NCBI RefSeq assembly: GCF_907177275.1
Contig: NZ_CAJSLV010000064.1
Coordinates: 34,600 to 98,599, forward strand
From: Actinacidiphila cocklensis
GTDB taxonomy: Bacteria > Actinomycetota > Actinomycetes > Streptomycetales > Streptomycetaceae
Length of the DNA stretch: 64,000 nucleotides
Direction: 5' to 3'
The notes beneath the pieces are model-generated. The model worked only from the letters and a program-made list of their open reading frames with translations, had not been told where the DNA came from and made no database searches. A program made the position numbers and the translations under genes. Numbering within the stretch: the first letter of the stretch is position 1; each line of letters starts with the position of its first letter. This document shows positions 58,762 to 64,000 of the stretch, in pieces.

Positions 58762-59520
58762 CTAGCCTGCGCCTTGGCTTGGGCTTTCGCCCCCGCCCTC
58801 GCCGAGCAGGTGGCTCACCGCAGGGGCCAGGGGGGTCAGGCGGGCGAGCAGGCTGCCCGCCGGGCTGTCCCCGGTCTCCTGGGGCAGCGCGCGGGCGGCG
58901 GCCTCCGCCGCCTCCGGGTCGGTGGTCGCCGTCACCAGCAGCAGCCCGATGAAGTGGTCGACCAGCCAGTCCCGCAGCTCCTCGACGGGCGGGCGGCGGC
59001 CCTCGTCGATCCAGATCAGCGAGACCGCCTCGACCGAGGCGATCCACGACCGCACCATCATCGCCAGGCGCGGGCCCGGCTGCGTCACGCCCAGGTGGTG
59101 CAGCACCTGCTCCGCGGCGCGGCGGCGCACGCCGTCCACGATGGCGCCGGTGCGGCTCGTCTCGGCGACGCCGCCACCGCCGAGCAGGGCGCCGTACGCG
59201 GGCGCGTGCTCGTCGACGTAGGCCAGGTAGCGGTCCAATGCCGCCGCCAGGCGCCCGGTGGGCGGGCCCTCGGACGGTACGGCGAACCGCCCGGTCAACT
59301 CCTCGGCCGCGCCGAGCACCGCGGCCTCGTAGAGCTGCTGCTTGCCCCCGGGGAAGTAGCGGTAGACCAGGGGCCGCGAGACGCCTGCCGCCGCGGCCAC
59401 GTCGTCGATCGACACGTCTTCCGGGCGGCGGTGCCCGAACAGGTCGACCGCCGCTCTCAGCAGCTGCGCCCGGCGCTCAGCCACACTCATCCGGCGGTAC
59501 GCCGGCGCCACACCGCCCAT
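58762..59520 (-). CDS. TetR-family regulator
   Basis: 252 residues. The HTH reads RRAQLLRAAVDLFGHRRPED followed by DDVAAAAGVSRPLVYRYFPG; the ligand-binding domain includes YLAYVDEHAPAYGALLGGGG and MVRSWIASVEAVSLIWIDEG. ATG 59520 gives the full frame, but GTG 59511, with GAGGGG 9 nt upstream, is the better-spaced start. It is convergent with the AurF-like gene and may control the di-iron pair. Confidence 0.9.
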   Translation of the reverse strand: MGGVAPAYRRMSVAERRAQLLRAAVDLFGHRRPEDVSIDDVAAAAGVSRPLVYRYFPGGKQQLYEAAVLGAAEELTGRFAVPSEGPPTGRLAAALDRYLAYVDEHAPAYGALLGGGGVAETSRTGAIVDGVRRRAAEQVLHHLGVTQPGPRLAMMVRSWIASVEAVSLIWIDEGRRPPVEELRDWLVDHFIGLLLVTATTDPEAAEAAARALPQETGDSPAGSLLARLTPLAPAVSHLLGEGGGESPSQGAG

Positions 59521-59630
59521 CCCCTCAGAGTACGGCGCCCTCCCCCCGGCCGCGGGGGGTGTACGGCTCCCCTTCCGACGGCGCGGGGCCTCGTGGGGGT
59601 GCCCCTGCGGAGGGCGGTGCTCCTCAGGGG

Positions 59631-59735
59631 CGCGTGGGGGTACCCCCGCGCGAAGCTCTGGGGAAGAACGGAGCGACCAGCCCTCCACCCTCCGGTGGTC
59701 CGGAGCGGACCGAACAGCCCCTTCGGGTCGCGGCC
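59631..59735. repeat. Interspersed palindromic repeats
   Basis: CGCGTGGGGGTACCCCCGCG (59631-59650, extending two bases further) is a near-perfect hairpin. GGTCCG-GAG-CGGACC with its GGTGG and AGCCCCTTCGG flanks (59692-59730) is another copy of the family found at 6.1, 19 and 23.8 kb. They occupy the gap between the TetR gene and the small protein gene. Confidence 0.75.
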
Positions 59736-59791
59736 GGCGGATGCGCGCCGTCAGGCGCAGGTGTGGCCGGGGGGCGTGGGAAAGTGGGCCG

Positions 59792-60031
59792 GTGAGGCAT
59801 GAGGAGTGTGAGTTCGTCGGGGGGCCGCTGGACGGCCGGGTCATCGAGGTGATCGTGGGGATGACGGGGCAGCCGCCCCGTTCGTACACCGTGCCGGCCG
59901 GTGAGCACCGGTACGTGTACCACCGGGAACACGGGGAGCGCGGAAAGCACCGCACGCCGTGGGTGTTCACGTTCGACCCCGACGGCAAGCCGCCGGCAGG
60001 GCCGAAGTGGCCCTGGTCGAAGCGGGGCTGA
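59792..60031 (+). CDS. Small conserved hypothetical protein
   Basis: 79 residues, starting GTG 59792. The pattern ECEFVGGPLDGRVIEVIVG, then SYTVPAGEHRYVYHREHG and PWVFTFDPDGKPP, is a small beta-rich fold I recognise from actinobacterial and phage hypothetical proteins (GGPLDG motif). The function is unknown. There is no good ribosome site, and the chitinase promoter begins right after its stop. Confidence 0.65.
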   Translation: MRHEECEFVGGPLDGRVIEVIVGMTGQPPRSYTVPAGEHRYVYHREHGERGKHRTPWVFTFDPDGKPPAGPKWPWSKRG

Positions 60032-60048
60032 CGCACGGGCGGGGACTT

Positions 60049-60089
60049 TGGTCCGGACCATTGACACGATTGGTCTAAACCTGTTTGCT
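60049..60089 (+). promoter_or_regulatory. Chitinase promoter with two DasR-like boxes
   Basis: TGGTCCGGACCA (60049-60060) is a perfect 12-bp palindrome matching the DasR responsive element, and TGGTCTAAACCT (60071-60082) is a second near match 22 bp downstream. TTGACA (60061-60066) lies between them as -35, with a -10 about 17 bp on (60084-60089, TTTGCT). DasR, the GntR-type repressor of aminosugar use in Streptomyces, controls chitinase genes this way. Confidence 0.8.
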
Positions 60090-60124
60090 GCGCGGTGAGC
60101 GTCCCCCACCGAAGGAGCCCCCCC

Positions 60125-61735
60125 ATGCCCACCCGGAGAAGATCGCTCGCCGCCGCGTCCGCCGCCCTCGCGGCGGCCGTCGCCGTCGGCGGCCTCGTCG
60201 CCCTCGCCCCCACCGCGAGCGCCGGCGAGTTCCTGGCCAACGGCGGCTTCGAGGCAGGGAACCTGAGCGGCTGGACGTGCGACGCGGGCGCCGGCGCCGT
60301 CAGCGGCCAGGCGCACAGCGGGACGTACGCGCTCCAGGGTGTGCCGTCCGCCTCCGCCACCGGCCAGTGCAAGCAGACCGTGAGCGTCGCGCCGAACACC
60401 GCGTACACGCTGACCGCCCAGGTCAAGGGCAGCTACGTCTACATCGGCGTGGACGGCGGCACCAGCACCTGGACGCCCGGAACCGGCAGCGGCTACGCCC
60501 AGTTGAGCGTGTCCTTCACCACCGGCGCGAGCCAGACCAGCGCGTCCGTCTTCGTCCACGGCTGGTACGGGCAGCCCGCGTACCTGGCCGACGACATCTC
60601 GCTCCAGGGTCCCGGCGGCGGCGCCACCACCCCGCCGACCACGCCCCCGACGACACCGCCGACCACCCCGCCGACGACGCCTCCCACCACTCCCCCGACG
60701 ACACCGCCGTCCTCCGGCGGGCTGCCGGCCCACGCGCTGGTCGGCTACCTGCACGAGACCTTCGCCAACGGCTCGGGCTACATCCGCCTCGCGGACGTGC
60801 CCGACAGCTGGGACGTCATCGACCTGGCCTTCGGCGAGACCAGCTCGCCGACCTCGGGCAGCATCCACTTCACCCGCTGCTCGGCCGCCGAGTGCCCCTC
60901 GGTCGAGTCGGACGCCGACTTCAAGGCCGCGATCAAGGCCAAGCAGGCCAAGGGCAAGAAGGTGCTGCTGTCGATCGGCGGCGCCAACGGCGAGGTGCAG
61001 CTGACCACGACGGCCGCCCGCGACGCCTTCGTCTCGTCGGTGAGCGGCATCGTCGACGCCTGGGGCCTGGACGGCATCGACATCGACTTCGAGGGCCACT
61101 CGCTGTCGCTGAACACCGGCGACACCGACTTCAAGAACCCGACCACCCCGGTGGTCGTCAACCTGATCTCGGCGCTGAAGTCCCTCAAGGCCCGCTACGG
61201 CAGCGGCTTCGTGCTGACGATGGCGCCGGAGACCTTCTTCGTGCAGATGGGCTACCAGTTCTACGGCTCAGGGCCGTTCGGCGGCCAGGACCCGCGCTGC
61301 GGCGCGTACCTGCCGGTGATCTACGCCCTGCGCAACGACCTGACGCTGCTGCACGTCCAGGACTACAACTCCGGGCCGATCATGGGCCTGGACAACCAGT
61401 ACCACACCATGGGCGGCGCGGACTTCCACATCGCGATGACCGACATGCTGCTCACCGGCTTCCCGGTGGCGGGCAACACCGCCAACATGTTCCCGGCGCT
61501 GGCCCCCTCGCAGGTGGGGATCGGGCTGCCCGCCTCGGTCAACGCGGGCAACGGCTACACCGCCCCCGCCGCGGTCGACCAGGCGCTCGACTGCCTGACC
61601 AAGAAGACCAGTTGCGGCGGCTACGCCACCCACGGCACCTGGCCGGCGCTGCGCGGCCTGATGACGTGGTCGGTGAACTGGGACAAATTCAGCAACTGGG
61701 AATTCAGCAACAATTTCCACAGCTACTTCGGCTGA
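60125..61735 (+). CDS. Secreted GH18 chitinase with N-terminal carbohydrate-binding module
   Basis: 536 residues. A signal peptide (cleavage after TASA near 33) is followed by a CBM4/9-like module (FLANGGFEAGNLSGWTCDAG), a TTPP repeat linker (about residues 175-200) and a GH18 barrel. The catalytic motif DGIDIDFEG has Glu323 as acid; VLLSIGGANGE and LTMAPETFF are further GH18 landmarks. It resembles Streptomyces ChiC/D-type chitinases cleaving chitin to chitobiose. AAGGAG lies 7 nt before ATG 60125. It is probably repressed by DasR and induced by chitin breakdown products. Confidence 0.95.
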   Translation: MPTRRRSLAAASAALAAAVAVGGLVALAPTASAGEFLANGGFEAGNLSGWTCDAGAGAVSGQAHSGTYALQGVPSASATGQCKQTVSVAPNTAYTLTAQVKGSYVYIGVDGGTSTWTPGTGSGYAQLSVSFTTGASQTSASVFVHGWYGQPAYLADDISLQGPGGGATTPPTTPPTTPPTTPPTTPPTTPPTTPPSSGGLPAHALVGYLHETFANGSGYIRLADVPDSWDVIDLAFGETSSPTSGSIHFTRCSAAECPSVESDADFKAAIKAKQAKGKKVLLSIGGANGEVQLTTTAARDAFVSSVSGIVDAWGLDGIDIDFEGHSLSLNTGDTDFKNPTTPVVVNLISALKSLKARYGSGFVLTMAPETFFVQMGYQFYGSGPFGGQDPRCGAYLPVIYALRNDLTLLHVQDYNSGPIMGLDNQYHTMGGADFHIAMTDMLLTGFPVAGNTANMFPALAPSQVGIGLPASVNAGNGYTAPAAVDQALDCLTKKTSCGGYATHGTWPALRGLMTWSVNWDKFSNWEFSNNFHSYFG

Positions 61736-61757
61736 CCGCCGGGTAGCTCCCCGATAC

Positions 61758-61798
61758 GCGTACGGCTCGGTCCCGAGGGCGGCGACCGGGCCGTACGC
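61758..61798. terminator. Bidirectional terminator between chitinase and sigma-factor genes
   Basis: GCGTACGGC (61758-61766) pairs with GCCGTACGC (61790-61798), extended inside by CGGTC/GACCG after one mismatch; the loop is 11 nt. It sits between two convergent genes. Confidence 0.85.
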
Positions 61799-61815
61799 TT
61801 GTCCGCCGCCAGGCG

Positions 61816-62799
61816 CTAGTCCTCCGGCAGCACGAGGGGGAGGCCGAAGGCCGGGAAGAGGTCGGCGTTGAAGGTGGTGATCTCGGCGATGGCGCCGTCC
61901 CTGATCCGCAGGACGTCGAACTTGAAGGCCCGGTAGGCGGTGTCGCCCGGGCGGCGCAGGTAACTGGCCGCGGTGGGCATCCGGTTGGCCCGGGTCGGCA
62001 CCAGCCGCCAGTCGCCGCCCAGTTCGGGGCCGAAGGCCTGGTCCAGGAGCGGGGCGATGGCGTCCCGGCCGTCGTAGCACATCGGGAACGGCGGCATCGT
62101 GATCCGCAGGTCCTGCGCCGAGATCGCGATGGCCGCGGCCGCGTCGCCGCTCTCGTGCGCGGCGATGAAGCGGTCCAGCAGGTCGCGCTCCTCGGCGCTG
62201 GTCTCCCCGGCGCTCCAGTCGCCGCGGCGGGCCGGGACGTGCGCCCGCATGGTCGCCCTGGCCCGCTGCAGCGCGCTGTTGGCGGCGGCCACGCTCGTTC
62301 CCAGCAGCTCGGCCGACTCCCCCGCGGGCCAGCCCAGCACGTCGCGCGCCACGAAGGCAGCCCGCTGGCGCGGCGGCAGCACCTGGAGGGCGGCCAGGAA
62401 GGCCAGTTCGATGGTCTCCCGCTCCACCACGACCGCGTCGGGCTCCTCGGCGACCGGGGCGACCTCGTCCAACTGCCCGTCGGGGAAGGGCTGGAGCCAC
62501 GGCACCTCGGCGAAGGACGCAACGTGCGTCAGGCGGCGCGAGCTGCGGCGCAGCAGGTCGAGGCAGACGTTGGTGGCGATCTTGTAGAGCCAGGGCCGCA
62601 GCCCGCTGTCGTCGGCGAGGGAGTCGCGGGACTTCCATGCCCGCAGCAGCGCCTCCTGGACGGCGTCCTCCGCCTCGTCGTACGAGGCGAGCATCCGGTA
62701 GCAGTGGACGTGCAGTTCGCGCCGGTGGCGTTCGGCGCGCGCGGCGAACCCGCTGCCGTCGTACGCCGTCCTGCCGTCCTGCGGTGTCGCGAGGGTCAT
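61816..62799 (-). CDS. ECF sigma factor with SnoaL-like C-terminal domain (SigJ/ECF41-type)
   Basis: 327 residues. Region 2 (LHVHCYRMLASYDEAEDAVQ, LRPWLYKIATNVCLDLLRR) and region 4 (LPPRQRAAFVARDVLGWPAG, AELLGTSVAAANSALQRAR) are joined to a C-terminal NTF2/SnoaL-like fold (CYDGRDAIAPLLDQAFGPEL). This fusion replaces a separate anti-sigma factor in ECF41/56-like groups, where the C-terminal domain modulates activity. It is downstream of the SDR gene by 34 bp on the same strand. AGGAG lies 7 nt before ATG 62799. Confidence 0.92.
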   Translation of the reverse strand: MTLATPQDGRTAYDGSGFAARAERHRRELHVHCYRMLASYDEAEDAVQEALLRAWKSRDSLADDSGLRPWLYKIATNVCLDLLRRSSRRLTHVASFAEVPWLQPFPDGQLDEVAPVAEEPDAVVVERETIELAFLAALQVLPPRQRAAFVARDVLGWPAGESAELLGTSVAAANSALQRARATMRAHVPARRGDWSAGETSAEERDLLDRFIAAHESGDAAAAIAISAQDLRITMPPFPMCYDGRDAIAPLLDQAFGPELGGDWRLVPTRANRMPTAASYLRRPGDTAYRAFKFDVLRIRDGAIAEITTFNADLFPAFGLPLVLPED

Positions 62800-62833
62800 G
62801 GGGTCGCTCCTGTCTTCCGGCCTACGGCGTTGT

Positions 62834-63625
62834 CTAGCGCAGAACGAGTCCGGCGGACACGTTCACCATGCTGCCGGTCAGGCCGGCGGCGCCGTCCGAG
62901 GCCAGGAAGGCCGCGGTGGACGCGACGTCGGCCAGCCGCACGTTCCTGCGCAGCACCGACATCGCGGCGATGCCGTCCAGCGCGCTCTGCGGGTCGGGGG
63001 CACGGTCGCCCGCGACCGCGGCGAGCTTCTCCCGGGTCAGCGTCTCGGCGACGCCCGCGGTCCAGATGCCGCAGACCCGCACCCCCTGCGGGCCGTTCTC
63101 CGCGGCGAGATAGCGCATGAAGGCCTCGGTGGCCGCGTCGGCGGGTCCCGTACTGCCCATGCCGGGCATCGCACCGGCGCCGGAGCCGCTGTTGAGGTGC
63201 AGGATCACGCCGGAGCCCTTGGCGGCCATCCGGCGGGCCGCGCCGCCCGCGGTGTGCAGGGCGCTGAGCAGGCCGTTGTCGACGGCACGCAGCAGGTCGG
63301 CCGGGGCCATCGCGGTCAGCGGCACCCCCTGGACGTCGCCGCGGGTGACCAGGTTGAACGAGATGTCGACGGCGCCCGCGGCCGCGACGACGTGGTCGAG
63401 GTGGGCCTCCACGGCCGCCTGGTCGAGCGCGTCGACCACCGCCGCCTCGGCCCGGCCGCCCGCGGCGGTGACGGCGGCGACGACGGTGTCGAGGGTCGCC
63501 CGGGTGCGGCCCGCGAGGAAAACCCTGGCCCCCTGCCGGGCGAACTCCGCGGCCACCGCGCCGCCGATGCTGCCGCCGCCTCCGTAGATCACCGCGGTCC
63601 TGCCGTCGAGGATGGTGCCGCTCAT
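62834..63625 (-). CDS. SDR-fold protein lacking the YxxxK catalytic pair
   Basis: 263 residues with the SDR Rossmann motif AVIYGGGGSIGGAVAAEFAR, the Ser-containing strand ILHLNSGSGAG and the C-terminal LTGSMVNVSAGLVLR. At the position of the catalytic YxxxK the sequence is GPADAATEAF, so both Tyr and Lys are missing. It may be inactive, a binding protein, or use another residue. GGAGG precedes ATG 63625. It is cotranscribed with the ECF sigma factor; ECF41-type sigma genes are often paired with such redox-type genes. Confidence 0.87.
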   Translation of the reverse strand: MSGTILDGRTAVIYGGGGSIGGAVAAEFARQGARVFLAGRTRATLDTVVAAVTAAGGRAEAAVVDALDQAAVEAHLDHVVAAAGAVDISFNLVTRGDVQGVPLTAMAPADLLRAVDNGLLSALHTAGGAARRMAAKGSGVILHLNSGSGAGAMPGMGSTGPADAATEAFMRYLAAENGPQGVRVCGIWTAGVAETLTREKLAAVAGDRAPDPQSALDGIAAMSVLRRNVRLADVASTAAFLASDGAAGLTGSMVNVSAGLVLR

Positions 63626-63873
63626 GTCCGCCTCCAGTGGGGTGCTTCGGGGTGTCGTGGTGCTCGGTTGCCGGTGTAACGACGCCGGGCGCGGAAACTC
63701 ATCGGTGGGCCGCTGCACCGGTGTGGCGGTGAACGCGCGGGGAAGAGCGGAGGGCGAGGGAAGACGGTCACTCGTCGGAGTGACCCACTTGGGCGGAATC
63801 GCCCATTCCAGCTGTCGAAGATACGACAACCTATGACACGATCCTGAGGGATCGTCACCGGGAGGACATGGGG

Positions 63874-64000
63874 ATGCAGGTGGCTCGGACAACCAGGACC
63901 TGGCTGCGCGCCGCCGCGGTGTGCGGGGCGCTGCTCGCCTCCGCGGCGCTGTCGCTGCCGGCGGCGCAGCGGGCCGCGGCACGCCCGTACGACCCGCCGG
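63874..64000 (+). CDS. Secreted protein, N-terminus only
   Basis: The first 42 codons of a gene leaving the right edge. A twin-basic signal peptide (MQVARTTRTWLRAAAVCGAL, then LASAALSLPAAQRAAA) is followed by RPYDPP. ATG 63874 has GGAGG 8 nt upstream and is preferred over ATG 63868. The mature protein cannot be identified. The 248 bp to the divergent SDR start holds its promoter. Confidence 0.7.
   Translation, partial: MQVARTTRTWLRAAAVCGALLASAALSLPAAQRAAARPYDPP

Noticed and set aside
60493..60704. Minus-strand VVGGVVGG repeats
   Set aside because: Antisense of the TTPP linker of the chitinase.
1..64000. Prophage, integrative element or transposon
   Set aside because: No integrase, transposase, tRNA-linked direct repeat or phage structural gene was found, and the repeats seen are the short palindromic intergenic type.

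Overview
The window is high-GC actinobacterial chromosome, most likely Streptomyces or a close relative. The evidence is strong G/C third-position bias, frequent GTG and TTG starts, ATGA/GTGA start-stop overlaps, rare TTA (bldA-type) leucine codons concentrated in a few genes, an XRE/DUF397/ATPase regulatory trio, DasR-like boxes before a chitinase, and the interspersed palindromic repeats common in Streptomyces intergenic DNA. I saw no rRNA, tRNA, insertion sequence, prophage or CRISPR array.

Layout. (1) 1-13.7 kb: an unassigned biosynthetic cluster, all on the minus strand. In transcription order it has an ATP-grasp ligase, an MFS exporter, a YbaK-type deacylase-like protein, an 8.2-kb NRPS/PKS hybrid (TE-A-PCP-KS-AT-TE-KR-ACP), a D-glycerate-3-kinase-like P-loop kinase and a GlpD-like flavoprotein that runs off the left edge. 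Three of these genes carry early TTA codons. (2) 13.9-19.0 kb: arabinose catabolism, araR-like/araB/araD/araA, with three matching LacI-type operators. (3) 19.0-19.9 kb: a gene-free nest of palindromic and 36-bp tandem repeats. (4) 19.9-23.7 kb: an MFS pump divergent from a CGNR zinc-finger regulator, then a secreted GH30 glycosidase. (5) 24.1-28.8 kb: a five-gene LIV-type ABC importer. (6) 28.9-44.1 kb: a mosaic of secreted proteins (FG-GAP, ricin-type lectin, beta-propeller), regulator/enzyme pairs (TetR/aldo-keto reductase, HxlR/quinone oxidoreductase), the XRE trio, a STAND NTPase, a decayed lectin gene and several hypotheticals. (7) 44.1-50.0 kb: HxlR and DinB proteins, a DUF4032 kinase-like protein, a Gfo/Idh/MocA oxidoreductase, and a LuxR-type regulator followed by a secreted protein with eleven GWFP repeats. 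(8) 50.2-56.5 kb: glutathione peroxidase and pentapeptide protein, then envelope genes (FtsW/RodA, PBP, polysaccharide deacetylase, CapA). (9) 56.5-64 kb: a divergent pair of di-iron proteins with a TetR, a GH18 chitinase under DasR-like sites, an ECF sigma factor with an atypical SDR, and the start of a secreted protein.

How the genes fit together. The left cluster looks like a complete small-molecule pathway: assembly line, ligase, phosphorylation/oxidation tailoring and export, probably under developmental (bldA) control. Much of the rest is polymer foraging (arabinan or arabinose, GH30 substrates, chitin) and cell-envelope biology. The best candidates for undescribed biology are the double-thioesterase megasynthase with its coupled kinase and flavoprotein, and the GWFP-repeat secreted protein with its adjacent regulator.
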